From Cognatundibacterium oligocarboniphilum (GTDB lineage: Bacteria > Pseudomonadota > Gammaproteobacteria > Burkholderiales > Burkholderiaceae_D): DNA of 64,000 nucleotides. A program made the translations under genes and the position numbers. The notes beneath the pieces are model-generated. The model was not told the DNA's origin, ran no database searches, and saw only the letters and a program-made list of their open reading frames with translations. Of the stretch, positions 37,847 to 47,600 are shown in pieces. Every line of letters starts with the position of its first letter. Positions within the stretch are counted from its first letter, which is position 1. The DNA lies in assembly GCF_013377855.1 (NCBI RefSeq), contig NZ_JABXYJ010000003.1, positions 259,259-323,258 on the forward strand. Direction: 5' to 3'.

Positions 37847-39133
37847 TTAATGCAGGGCGTCATAAGCGACATGGCCGTCAACCATCGTCAGCCTCACCAC
37901 CCCTGGCAGCTCGTAACCGAGGAAAGGGGTATGCTTGCCCTGGCTGACCAGTGCCGAAGCGGTGACGGCCCAATGGGCAGCAGGATCAAACACACACAGA
38001 TCCGCCGCCTGTCCGACCCGCAGACAGCCTGCAGAAATACCGGTCACCCTGGCGGCATCCTGGCTGATTTTTGCCAGTGCCTGCGACAGGCTGACTTCTC
38101 CCCGACTGTCTGCCGCCCATTTCAAGGTCAGCGACAACAGCAACTCCAACCCGGTAGCGCCGGGAGAGGCTTCCGCGAACGGCAGCAACTTCTCATCATC
38201 ATCCACCGGCGTATGGTCGGAGCAGATCGCATCAATCGTACCATCCTGCAATGCAGCTTTAATCGCATCGCGATCGCGCTGGCTGCGCAACGGCGGCGTC
38301 ATGCGCGCATTGGAATCAAAAAAGCCGATATCGGCATCCGTCAGATGCACATGATGCGCGCCCACATCACAGGTCAGCGGCAAACCTTCTTTTTTTGCCT
38401 GCCGTACCAGCTCCAGCCCCGCTGCCGAAGAAATCCGGCACAGATGCACCCGGGCGCCGGTGGCGCGCATCAGTTCAAACAAGGTATGCAGTGCAATGGT
38501 TTCCGCCATCACCGGCACGCCGGACAAGCCCAGCCGCGATGCCAGCGGCCCACTGTGCGCCACACCGCCCTTGCCGATATAGGCATCCTGCGGCCGCAGC
38601 CAGACCGTATAACCGAACGTGCTGGCATATTGCAGTGCGCGCTGCAATGTACCGGTATCCCTGACGGGCTCTTCTGCCTGTGAAAAACCGATGCAGCCGG
38701 CATCGGTCAGCGCCGCCATTTCCGTCAGCGACTCACCGCGCAGACCAATGGTCAGTGCGCCCAGCGGATACACATGCGCCTTGTTCTGGGTGCGGGCACG
38801 CTGCTTCAGCATTTCCACCAGACCGGATTCATCCAGCACCGGATCGGTATCTGGCGGACACACCAGGCTGGTCACACCACCGCGCATGGCTGCCTGCAAT
38901 TCAGACTCCAGCGTCGCCTTATATTCAAAGCCCGGCTCACGCAAACGGGCACTCAGATCCACCAGCCCCGGCGCGATCACCAGTCCGGCGGCATCAATGA
39001 CTTTGTTGGCGACGAAGTCTAACGGTGCAGTACCAAGTGCGACAATTTTTCCTGCGGCAATAAACACGTCCTGCACCGCATCCACGCCATTCGCCGGATC
39101 GATCACGCGGCCATTTTTAATCTGTATTTTCAT
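37847..39133 (-). CDS. pyrX: Dihydroorotase-like protein PyrC' lacking the metal-binding HxH motif
   Basis: A 428-residue amidohydrolase homologue that follows pyrB by ten bases. In active class I dihydroorotases a DxHxH motif near residue 60 binds zinc; here the matching stretch reads DLSARLREPG, with S61 and R63 in place of the two histidines. Other parts are kept (HHVHLTD, CSDHTPVDDDEK). In Pseudomonas an inactive PyrC' of this type is needed to assemble active PyrB. I infer the same structural role; a true dihydroorotase should be encoded elsewhere. The ATG at 39131-39133 has GAGGA eight bases upstream. Confidence 0.85.
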   Translation of the reverse strand: MKIQIKNGRVIDPANGVDAVQDVFIAAGKIVALGTAPLDFVANKVIDAAGLVIAPGLVDLSARLREPGFEYKATLESELQAAMRGGVTSLVCPPDTDPVLDESGLVEMLKQRARTQNKAHVYPLGALTIGLRGESLTEMAALTDAGCIGFSQAEEPVRDTGTLQRALQYASTFGYTVWLRPQDAYIGKGGVAHSGPLASRLGLSGVPVMAETIALHTLFELMRATGARVHLCRISSAAGLELVRQAKKEGLPLTCDVGAHHVHLTDADIGFFDSNARMTPPLRSQRDRDAIKAALQDGTIDAICSDHTPVDDDEKLLPFAEASPGATGLELLLSLTLKWAADSRGEVSLSQALAKISQDAARVTGISAGCLRVGQAADLCVFDPAAHWAVTASALVSQGKHTPFLGYELPGVVRLTMVDGHVAYDALH

Positions 39134-39143
39134 CTTGTTTTCC

Positions 39144-40118
39144 TCAGGCGTCGCTGCCGCTGTTACCGGCAACAATACTCATCACCGCCATGCGCACTGC
39201 AATCCCGAACGTCACCTGCGGCAGGATCACGGCTTGCGGACCGTCTGCCACGGCGGAATCAATTTCCACGCCACGATTCATCGGCCCCGGATGCATCACA
39301 ATGGCATCCGGTTTCGCCAGCGCCAGCCGCTCCGGTGTCAGGCCATAGCTCTTGAAATATTCCTGCGCCGACGGCAGCAGCGCACCGCTCATACGTTCAT
39401 TCTGCAGGCGCAACATGATGATCACGTCCACGCCCTTCAGACCTTCATTCATATCGGTGAACACGCGCACACCCATCTGCTCCAGTCCGCCCGGCAACAG
39501 CGTATGTGGTCCGATCACACGCACTTCCGGCACGCCCAGCGTGGTCAGCGCATGGATGTCTGAGCGTGCAACACGGCTGTGCAGTACGTCGCCGACGATC
39601 GCTACTGTCAGGTTGGTGAAATCCTTTTTGTAGTGACGGATGGTATACATGTCCAGCAGACCCTGCGTCGGATGTGCATGGCGGCCGTCACCGGCATTCA
39701 CCACATGGACATGATGCTGTTTGGTATCGTTCAGATGTTTAGCGATCAGGAAAGGCGCACCGGAAGTCGCATGGCGCACCACGAACATATCGGCATGCAT
39801 GGCGGCCAGATTGTCGATCGTATCGAGCAGCGATTCACCTTTGCTGGTGCTGGAGGCAGCAATATTGAGGTTGATCACATCCGCTGACAGGCGCTTGGAA
39901 GCAATTTCGAACGTGGTCCGGGTGCGTGTGGAATTTTCAAAAAAAAGATTGAACACGCTTTTACCGCGCAGCAGCGGCACCTTTTTCACTTCACGGTCAC
40001 TGATACTGACAAACGAAGAAGCGGTATCGAGAATGTGATTCAGGATCGATTTCGGCAAACCTTCAATCGTCAGCAGATGCTGAAGTTCGCCATGTTTATT
40101 GAGCTGAGGGTTATACAT
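39144..40118 (-). CDS. pyrB: Aspartate carbamoyltransferase catalytic subunit
   Basis: The first committed step of pyrimidine synthesis (324 residues). The carbamoyl phosphate motif is [12 protein letters not shown], and the aspartate region MLRLQNERM and [12 protein letters not shown] are present. No regulatory subunit pyrI is nearby; the next gene is the inactive dihydroorotase homologue, as in the Pseudomonas pyrBC' type. The ATG at 40116-40118 overlaps the pyrR stop by eight bases. Confidence 0.96.
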   Translation of the reverse strand: MYNPQLNKHGELQHLLTIEGLPKSILNHILDTASSFVSISDREVKKVPLLRGKSVFNLFFENSTRTRTTFEIASKRLSADVINLNIAASSTSKGESLLDTIDNLAAMHADMFVVRHATSGAPFLIAKHLNDTKQHHVHVVNAGDGRHAHPTQGLLDMYTIRHYKKDFTNLTVAIVGDVLHSRVARSDIHALTTLGVPEVRVIGPHTLLPGGLEQMGVRVFTDMNEGLKGVDVIIMLRLQNERMSGALLPSAQEYFKSYGLTPERLALAKPDAIVMHPGPMNRGVEIDSAVADGPQAVILPQVTFGIAVRMAVMSIVAGNSGSDA

Positions 40119-40623
40119 GATCAATAGAAAAACTCAGTGTGCCGTCTTCTGCGCGTTGCAGATTCACAGAAACAGCGGGTTCAAAGGCAGCGACATGCGC
40201 CACGAAATCAGCAGCAATCGGCAACTGGCGCCCACCGCGGTCGACCAGCGCAGCCAGCATCACGCGGGCCGGACGACCATAATCAAACAGCTCATTGATC
40301 GCCGCTCTGGTGGTGCGGCCGGTATACAGCACATCATCCACCAGGATGATCTGCGCATCATCAACCGCAAACGGGATATAGGTTGACTTCACATCCGCAT
40401 GCAGCCCCCTGGCGGCATAGTCATCACGGTAAAACGAGACGTCGATCAGTCCCGGCTTATTTTTAAGACCGAGATCATTCACCAGGCGTTCAGCAATCCA
40501 TGCGCCACCGGAATAAATACCGATGATGGCAAGCTGATCATTGGTGGCGGCCAGCGGTTTGATTTGTTGCAGAAGCTGCTTATACAAGACTTCCGCATCA
40601 AGTGGAGTGGAAACAGTCGTCAT
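40111..40623 (-). CDS. pyrR: PyrR pyrimidine operon regulator / uracil phosphoribosyltransferase
   Basis: A 170-residue phosphoribosyltransferase-fold protein. The PRPP-binding motif is [16 protein letters not shown]. In Gram-positive bacteria PyrR binds pyr mRNA; in proteobacteria its regulatory action is less clear and often indirect. I see no PyrR-type attenuator in the leader, so its function here may be mainly enzymatic. It overlaps ruvX (ATGA) upstream and pyrB downstream, giving a tightly packed operon. Confidence 0.92.
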   Translation of the reverse strand: MTTVSTPLDAEVLYKQLLQQIKPLAATNDQLAIIGIYSGGAWIAERLVNDLGLKNKPGLIDVSFYRDDYAARGLHADVKSTYIPFAVDDAQIILVDDVLYTGRTTRAAINELFDYGRPARVMLAALVDRGGRQLPIAADFVAHVAAFEPAVSVNLQRAEDGTLSFSIDHV

Positions 40624-41021
40624 GGATTCTCATCGAAATATTGTTGCAGGATCAGGGCAGCGGCAGCATCATCAATGCGCTCCCCCCGTTTGCCGTGCAG
40701 CACGGCAGAAGAATATCGCTCATCCACCAGTGCAGTACTGACTTGAAACCGGCCTTGCAGCTGATTGGCAAAGCGCTGGCAGCGCACGGTCATATCATGG
40801 GCGGTGCCATCCGGATGACGCGGCAGCCCCACCACGCACAGCACGGGCTGCCACTGTGCGATCACTGCCGCGAGCGCGGCAAATTTCCCGTCATTGGTCG
40901 GCGCATCGATAATCTGCAAAGGCTCGGCCTGCTTCAGAAACGTATTGCCCACTGCAACACCGATGCGCCTGAGACCGAAATCAAAGGCGAGAACTGTACC
41001 TGTGGCAACATCCCCTGTCAT
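40620..41021 (-). CDS. ruvX: Putative pre-16S rRNA nuclease / Holliday junction resolvase RuvX (YqgF)
   Basis: A 133-residue RNase H-fold protein. It starts with the acidic strand VLAFDFGLRRIGVAVGN and has the catalytic VVGLPRHPDGT and DERYSS segments of YqgF. In E. coli it matures the 16S rRNA 5' end. It shares one base with the yqgE stop and four with the pyrR start, so all are likely translated together. Confidence 0.93.
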   Translation of the reverse strand: MTGDVATGTVLAFDFGLRRIGVAVGNTFLKQAEPLQIIDAPTNDGKFAALAAVIAQWQPVLCVVGLPRHPDGTAHDMTVRCQRFANQLQGRFQVSTALVDERYSSAVLHGKRGERIDDAAAALILQQYFDENP

Positions 41022-41617
41022 CAGGCGTGCCCCGCGTCGGACGCCAGCATGAGCGGATCAATTCCGAGCAGTTTGATGGCGGCATGAAAGCGCTCTTCCA
41101 GCGGCAGGTCAAACAGAATATCGGCCCTGGCCGGAACTGTCAGCCAGCCATTGGCCAGTATTTCGCGCTCCAGCTGGCCTGCGCCCCAGCCAGCGTAACC
41201 GATACTCATCAGCACATGCGCCGGCCCTTCGCCGGCAGCAATCGCTTCAAGCACATCGCGGGAAGTCGTGAATGCGATCTCGTCGGTTACTTTAAGGGAG
41301 GAACTGTATTTTCCAGCTGGGGTGTGCAAGACAAAACCGCGATCGTCCTGCACCGGTCCGCCGAACATCACCGGCTGACGGCCGATCGGGTGCGAATCCG
41401 GAATGATTTCAAGTTTGAGATCGATCCGGTCAAACAGGCCGGAAACGGTCATGTCGGTAGGGCGGTTGATCACCATGCCCATGGCGCCGCGCCGGCTGTG
41501 TTCACACAGGTACACGACTGTGCCGCCAAATACCGGATCCTGCATCGACGGCATCGCGATCAGGAAATGATTCGTTAAATTTAAATCCAGCGGGGAAACT
41601 GTTTCGTCGTCCGCCAT
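41021..41617 (-). CDS. yqgE: YqgE/AlgH family protein (DUF179)
   Basis: A 198-residue protein of the conserved YqgE/AlgH family, of unknown biochemical function. It has LNLTNHFLIAMPSMQDPVFGGTVVYLCEHS-type opening (read in short: NHFLIAMPSMQDP, VVYLCEHS) and the later GYAGWGAGQLE. I start at the ATG at 41615-41617, close after AGGAG; an ATG 84 bases upstream would make 226 residues, longer than the family norm. It is the first gene of the ruvX-pyrR-pyrB-pyrC' group. Confidence 0.88.
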   Translation of the reverse strand: MADDETVSPLDLNLTNHFLIAMPSMQDPVFGGTVVYLCEHSRRGAMGMVINRPTDMTVSGLFDRIDLKLEIIPDSHPIGRQPVMFGGPVQDDRGFVLHTPAGKYSSSLKVTDEIAFTTSRDVLEAIAAGEGPAHVLMSIGYAGWGAGQLEREILANGWLTVPARADILFDLPLEERFHAAIKLLGIDPLMLASDAGHA

Positions 41618-41701
41618 GGACTCCTGATCTGCAAATGTGTCAGTAGGGACAGGAGACTGCGTATGCAGCCCTGAGTAGGAGGTTTTTTTTTGCTTCGGCA
41701 T

Positions 41702-42058
41702 GGCAGGATTTTAGCATTTCTGACGAAGTTTTTCGATCTGTGCGAGGAAGCAACGGGTCTGCCAGCAGGATTACCGCGCGTGGGCGCGATGCATAAAATA
41801 CCGGTAGACAATGGAATATTGATGTACAGAACAATTTCTTTATCCGTTGGCAACGCCGGCATCCGGGGCATGAAGGCAAGCTGACAATTTTTGCATCGGA
41901 CAGACGAATCACGCGGTCATCAACCGGCAAGAAGGCTGGCTTTGTGGCAGGATGACGGCTGAACGCCCCATCAGCAATCGCTTGCCGCGCGGGTATTTTC
42001 CGGTCAGAAACAGGTCGCTTATCTTCGCGGGACTGTTGAATGAAAGACGTATTAAAGC
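41702..42058. other. Intergenic region between divergent yqgE and photolyase genes
   Basis: 357 bases with no coding region I can support on either strand. A 64-codon open frame at 41690-41884 has no ribosome site and no recognisable protein. The region should contain both divergent promoters; I could not identify a convincing pair. Confidence 0.5.
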
Positions 42059-43561
42059 ATGATAAATCAGAAAAAAAATTCCCCCTCATTTCAACGCTCA
42101 CTGGTCTGGTTCCGGCGCGACCTGCGCTGTCACGATCATGCCGCGCTGTATCATGCGCTGCGTCAAAGCCAGTCCGTATTCTGCGTCTTTATTTTTGACC
42201 GTAGCCTGTTGCACGGTTTGCCCGCAAACGACCGGCGGGTACGCTTCATCCACGATAGTGTGCATGAACTACGGGCAAACATTGAACAACAGGGTGGTTG
42301 TCTGCTGGTCGAGTATGCCGACCCGCTCGAAGCGATTCCCCGGATTGCTGCCGCGCTGGAGATTGATGCCGTCTTCGTGAATCACGATTACGAACCGGCC
42401 GCTATGGCGCGGGATGCTGATGTCGCGCACACGTTGTCGCAAAGCGGGCGTGCGTTCCTGAGCAGTAAAGATCAGGTCATTTTTGAAAAAGATGAAGTGT
42501 TGTCGCAATCAGGCAAACCGTTCTCCGTGTTCACCCCCTACAAAAATGCCTGGCTGCGTCAGTTGCATGCGGACGGTGGCGACTTTTACGCCAAAGCCTA
42601 TCCGGTCAGCGATTACGCAGCGCATTTTGCCTCTCACCCATCTGCTCCGCTGCCGGGTCTGGCCGAGATGGGATTTTCCGCCGACGATGCACACAAAATG
42701 CCGGTGCCGGCCGGCATGTCCGGCGCCAGCAGCTTATTTCATGAATTCATTGGTCGGATGCAAAACTATGATGTGGCCCGTGATTTTCCGGCGATCAAAG
42801 GACCATCCTATCTGTCTGTCCATTTACGTTTCGGCACAATTTCAATACGCAGCCTGGTCAGGGCAGCATTGCAGGAAATCCGCACCGCCAGCCAGCGCGG
42901 AGCGGAAGTCTGGTTATCGGAACTGATCTGGCGTGATTTCTATTTTATGATCCTGCATCATCATCCATCAGTAACGACTCATGCATTCAAGCCGGATTAC
43001 GATGCCATCCAGTGGGAAACCGGGCCACAGGCCGATGCATTGTTTGAGGCGTGGTGCGAAGGAAATACTGGCTATCCGCTGGTCGATGCCGCGATGCGGC
43101 AGCTGAATCAGACCGGCTACATGCATAACCGCCTGCGTATGGTGACAGCCAGTTTTCTGATCAAGGATCTGGGTATCGACTGGCGGCGTGGCGAAGCTTA
43201 TTTTGCACTCAGGCTCAATGATTTTGATCTGGCTGCCAACAATGGCGGCTGGCAATGGGCGGCCTCATCCGGCTGCGATGCACAGCCCTATTTCCGCATC
43301 TTCAATCCGGTCACGCAATCAGAAAAATTCGATGCCGACGGCAAATTTATCAGCCGCTATCTGCCACAACTGGCGCCGCTGGCACAACTCGCCCCCCGTT
43401 CGCTGCATGCACCGTGGAAAGCGTCCCCTGCCCTGTTGCAACAGGCCGGGATACGTCTCGGGGACAATTATCCCTACCCGATCATCGAGCATGAACAGGC
43501 GCGGCAGCATACCCTGAGCCGTTATGCTGTCGTTAAAAAACCGGGAACGCACACCGATTGA
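42059..43561 (+). CDS. phrB: Deoxyribodipyrimidine photolyase
   Basis: A light-driven flavoenzyme that splits cyclobutane pyrimidine dimers (500 residues). The N-terminal photolyase domain (LVWFRRDLRCHDHAAL) would hold an antenna chromophore. The C-terminal FAD domain has WLSELIWRDFYFMIL, GYPLVDAAMRQL and NNGGWQWAASSGCDAQPYFRIFNP (read as WQWAASSG and PYFRIFNP). The electron-transfer Trp-rich region is preserved, so CPD class I photolyase is preferred over cryptochrome. It is a single-gene unit. Confidence 0.95.
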   Translation: MINQKKNSPSFQRSLVWFRRDLRCHDHAALYHALRQSQSVFCVFIFDRSLLHGLPANDRRVRFIHDSVHELRANIEQQGGCLLVEYADPLEAIPRIAAALEIDAVFVNHDYEPAAMARDADVAHTLSQSGRAFLSSKDQVIFEKDEVLSQSGKPFSVFTPYKNAWLRQLHADGGDFYAKAYPVSDYAAHFASHPSAPLPGLAEMGFSADDAHKMPVPAGMSGASSLFHEFIGRMQNYDVARDFPAIKGPSYLSVHLRFGTISIRSLVRAALQEIRTASQRGAEVWLSELIWRDFYFMILHHHPSVTTHAFKPDYDAIQWETGPQADALFEAWCEGNTGYPLVDAAMRQLNQTGYMHNRLRMVTASFLIKDLGIDWRRGEAYFALRLNDFDLAANNGGWQWAASSGCDAQPYFRIFNPVTQSEKFDADGKFISRYLPQLAPLAQLAPRSLHAPWKASPALLQQAGIRLGDNYPYPIIEHEQARQHTLSRYAVVKKPGTHTD

Positions 43562-43609
43562 AACGTTCGGGCAGCCATAGCGTGGCAGCAGGAAGGTAGC
43601 CGTTCCTGC

Positions 43610-44251
43610 TCAGGAATTCGCAGCCTGCGATGCCTGCCAGACAGCATCCGCCTGTTCCACCCTGACCACCCCTGGCAAGCGCCATACCGATTCGACATAG
43701 GCACGCAGAACCGGCAATTCGGGCACGATCTTGAATGCCATCAGCCAGTGCAGCGCGATGCCCCATAAAATATCGGCAGCACTGATTTTTTCGCCAAGCA
43801 GATACGGTGTTTTTTCCAGCTGCGCACTCAACACCTTAAGCTGCGTGTCCAGGTCGCGCCAGGGTGTCGTCGAAGCCGGTCCGGTTTCCCGTTTCAGGAA
43901 AGCATCCATGATGGCCGGCTCAAAACAGGAACCGTATTGCGCAATCCAGCGCAGATAGGCTCCCCGGCGAGGATCATCCATTGCCGGTGCCAGCCCTGCC
44001 GCCGGAAACAAATCTGCCAGATAGATGAATAAAGCCACCTGTTCGCTGACCAGCGTATCACCATGCAATACGGCAGGCACTTTACCGTACGGATTCACGG
44101 CCAGATACGCAGTCTGCAGTTGATCAGATTTTTTCAAATCCAGATAATGGACCTGATAATCCGCCTTCAATTCTTCCAGCAATACCCGTACGGCCAGTGA
44201 GCGGCTCTGCGGCGCATAAAACAAAACCAAAGGCATATTCAGTGTGTGCAT
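43610..44251 (-). CDS. Glutathione S-transferase family protein
   Basis: A 213-residue soluble GST. The N-terminal thioredoxin-like half has FYAPQSRSLAVRVLLEEL with a serine in the usual catalytic position, and the NPYGKVPAVLHGD ... LVSEQVALFIYLAD glutathione site. An all-helical C-terminal half follows. The ATG at 44249-44251 has GAGGG just upstream; longer upstream frames lack this. The substrate is unknown. It is convergent with the photolyase gene. Confidence 0.9.
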   Translation of the reverse strand: MHTLNMPLVLFYAPQSRSLAVRVLLEELKADYQVHYLDLKKSDQLQTAYLAVNPYGKVPAVLHGDTLVSEQVALFIYLADLFPAAGLAPAMDDPRRGAYLRWIAQYGSCFEPAIMDAFLKRETGPASTTPWRDLDTQLKVLSAQLEKTPYLLGEKISAADILWGIALHWLMAFKIVPELPVLRAYVESVWRLPGVVRVEQADAVWQASQAANS

Positions 44252-44481
44252 ATTTCCCTCATGAAAATGATCGGCAATGAAAGACTTGATTCGCTGATCA
44301 GGTCTATCCGGATTTTTGCAAAATACATCATTTTTTGAGTATAACCTGTAGCCGGAAAACACGACGACGAAGTGCAAATCATGGCTGATATCTCGCCAGT
44401 TGTGCCGGCTCATTCTGTGCAACGGCTGCCTGTGAGGCTTGCTGATGCGTACTATTTCCTTGCAATAGAAATAGCTGATTC

Positions 44482-44519
44482 TCCTGATTTAATACACGGG
44501 TATTAACCCGATTTCAGGA
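44482..44519. repeat. Nested inverted repeats with two alternative stems
   Basis: TCCTGA/TCAGGA form the outer arms (44482-44487, 44514-44519). Inside, TTAATAC/GTATTAA (44489-44506, loop ACGG) and CGGGT/ACCCG (44497-44510, loop ATTA) overlap and exclude each other. The site lies about 230 bases before the GST start and just past the chpA terminator. It could be an operator or an RNA switch-like structure; no function is known. Confidence 0.4.
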
Positions 44520-44537
44520 AAAATAAACAGACCGAAT

Positions 44538-44566
44538 AAAAATCCCTCGCAAAACGAGGGATTTTT
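44538..44566 (-). terminator. Rho-independent terminator of the pil chemosensory operon
   Basis: A 12-bp stem AAAAATCCCTCG/CGAGGGATTTTT with a five-base loop, 42 bases past the chpA stop. The T tail is on the minus strand. Confidence 0.9.
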
Positions 44567-44607
44567 CTGCAGCACACGAACCGACACCAGGTAAAGGATG
44601 CCGTTAA

Positions 44608-47600
44608 TCAGACCAGCACCGTATGCTCCTTGCCGATCAGACCAGTAATTGCTTCCAGCAAGTCATCTTCGCGATAAGGTTTGCCGAAGTATTCGTTCAC
44701 CCCTAATTCTTTCGCGTAATTCCGGTGCTTGTCGGCGGTCCGCGAAGTAATCATGATGATAGGAATATGGCTGGTACGGGCATCGTTGCGGACGTTACGG
44801 GTCAGATCGAAACCATCCATGCGCGGCATTTCAATATCCACCAGCATCACGTGCGGTGTTACCGATTGCAGCTGCTCCAGCGCATCAATGCCGTCCTTCG
44901 CCAGAACGACCTGATAACCTTCACGGGTCAGCAGGCGTTGTGTTACACGGCGCACAGTGAGCGAATCATCCACCACCATGACGGTATGCTGCGTGCGTAA
45001 TCCCTGCACCGGCTCAGAACGGTTCCGGGTAGATGCTGCATCGGCCTGTAAATCGGCTACCGCACCCATTTCCGGCAACGTCTCACTGCCAGATTGCGGC
45101 AGGCGTGCGCGCTCATGTTCCAGACGCTGCGCCAATGGCACAGGATTAAGGATAAGTACAATTTCACCGGAACCCAGCACTGTCGCACCGGCAATACCCG
45201 CCATCCGTGCGAGCTGCGGGCCGATATTTTTCACAACCACCTCGCGGTTACCGATGATTTCATCGACGTGAATCGCCACCCGCTCAGTACCGCTCTTCAT
45301 GACCAGCAATGGGGTATATTGTTGCGCCAGCGGCACCGCATCATTCTGTCCGAGAATCGTGGACAGGTAGTACATGGAAACCCGTTGCCCCTGCCACATG
45401 ACCGCACTATCGTTGTAGGCATTAGCCAGCGCATTAGCTTTCAGATGCTGCACCTGCTCTACCAACACTGACGGTACGGCTAAAGTTCTGCCGCCGGCAT
45501 TGAGCAGCACCACCTGGGTGACGGCCAGTGTTAATGGCAGGTGAATTGTAAATTCCGCACCCTGACCAGCAATAGTCGAGACTTCGACACGCCCGCCCAG
45601 CGAAGCGGCTTCGGAACGCACTACATCCATCCCGACGCCGCGCCCGGCCAGTTCGGTAATCTCGGTAGCGGTTGAAAAACCCGGTTCAAAAATCAGGCTG
45701 GCAGTTTCTGCATCATTTGGCGCCTGTTCATTACTGATCATGCCCCGGCTCAGTGCCTTCTGGCGGATATGCGCCAGATCCAGCCCTCGTCCGTCATCAT
45801 TAAAGCGGATCACCACTTCATTACCTTCCTGGCGGATTTCAATCAGCAGCTCGCCAGTCTCGTTCTTACCAAGCTGACGCCGGACATCCCGAGCTTCGAT
45901 ACCATGCACAATCGCATTGCGCAGCAGATGTTCAAACGGGCCCACCATTTTTTCCAGAACGCCGCGATCCATTTCCACACCGGCACCGCGAATATCCAGA
46001 TTCACTCGCTTATCCAGTTCTTTCGCCGTCTGGCGTGTGACCCGGTATAAACGTTCAGAGACGCTGGCGAAAGGAATCATCCTGACCCGCATCAGATCCT
46101 GTTGCAATTCGCGGGTCAGACGAGCCTGGATGTGCAGATTGCCAGAGGCGCCGTCAATCGTGCGCGTCAGATTGGTCTGCACTGTGGCAACGTCGCTGAC
46201 GCTTTCCGCCATCATCCGCGTCAGTTCCTGCAGACGTGTGAAACGATCGAATTCAAGCGGATCAAATTCACGGTCCGCCGAGTGCGCCATGCGGGAGGTA
46301 ATCTGTGTTTCTGCCTGAATTTCCACCTCACGCAACTGATCGCGCAAACGGCTCACGTTTTCAGTCAGTTCGCCCAGCGAAGCCCTTAATGTTCCGACCT
46401 CGTTTTCCAGACGGGAACGGGAAATCGATACCTCACCGGCCTGATTCACCAGACGGTCCAGCACGTCGGCACGAACACGAACCAGCGGCACGGGTGCGCC
46501 GGGAGCAGCCGGCAGACTGACTTGGGTAGCAGGTGCCGAAGTTCTTGTTGCCGGAGTATTGACTGCCACCGGCATCAAAGGCGTCAGACTGACCATCTGA
46601 CTGTCCGCAGCCTCCGTTGCAGGGACATGCTGCGCCTGCACCTCACTGGCCACCTGCGCATCCTGGAACTGATCCAGCTCTTGCGCAGCAGTCAATACTT
46701 GCGGAACAACTGGCACCGATGCCGCTTCCGGATGCTGTAAATATTCAAACAGCTGCATGCTGTGGTCATGACGGGCCAGCAAATCATCCATCAATGGTTG
46801 CCGCACCAGATGGCCAGTATGCATGAGGCTTTCGATACGGGTTTCCATGTCATGGATGTGCTGTCCCAGACCCATGGCACCCGCCATTCTGGCGCTTCCT
46901 TTGATGGTATGCATCAGACGGGCGATGGATTGTGGAATGGCGGTGTCTGCCGGCTGCTCCTGCCAGCTGCGCAGCAATTGTCCGACCATCGGCAGCAGAT
47001 CATGCCCTTCCTCCAGGAATACCGGCAGCAAATCGTAGTCGAGTTCGTCTTTGATCTGCACAGACTGGTCTGGCAAGGATTCGGTCGATACCGGCAATAC
47101 CGTGGCAGACAAATCAGCCGCAGCCAAATTGGCCGACGTAATCGCATCGTGTCCCGGCAGGCCAGACAGATCGGACAGATCGAGCTTCTCATTGGTCGAC
47201 GTGACGAACTCTTCATCCGCGCCTGCAGTAGAGCGTGCGATCACATTTTGCAACAACTGCTCCAGCTGACGCACTTCATCCGGTGCAGTCTCCGCCATCT
47301 CGGATAAGGCAAATTTTTGCAGCATATGTCTGGCGGTTTCCAGCGCATGATCCAGCACATCGAATTCTGCGTTTTCCAGACTGACCGGATGGCGTTCCAG
47401 TCTTTGCAAAACCAGTTCCAGACTATGTGCCAGCTCATGCAGCGGCTTCAGCCCCACCGTTGCAGAACTGCCCGCCAGCGAATGGCTGGCGTGAATCGCA
47501 TGAATGGAAACATGCCGGTGCGGCTCATGCCGCCATTCTGCAAAGTCCTGCGTCAGGAAACGGACGATTTCATCGGTTTCCGCCATATAAATCGAATACA

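Noticed and set aside
41690-41884. A short rightward ORF (64 codons) before the photolyase gene.
   Set aside because: It has no ribosome site, no recognisable domain, and overlaps the start region of the divergent yqgE frame.
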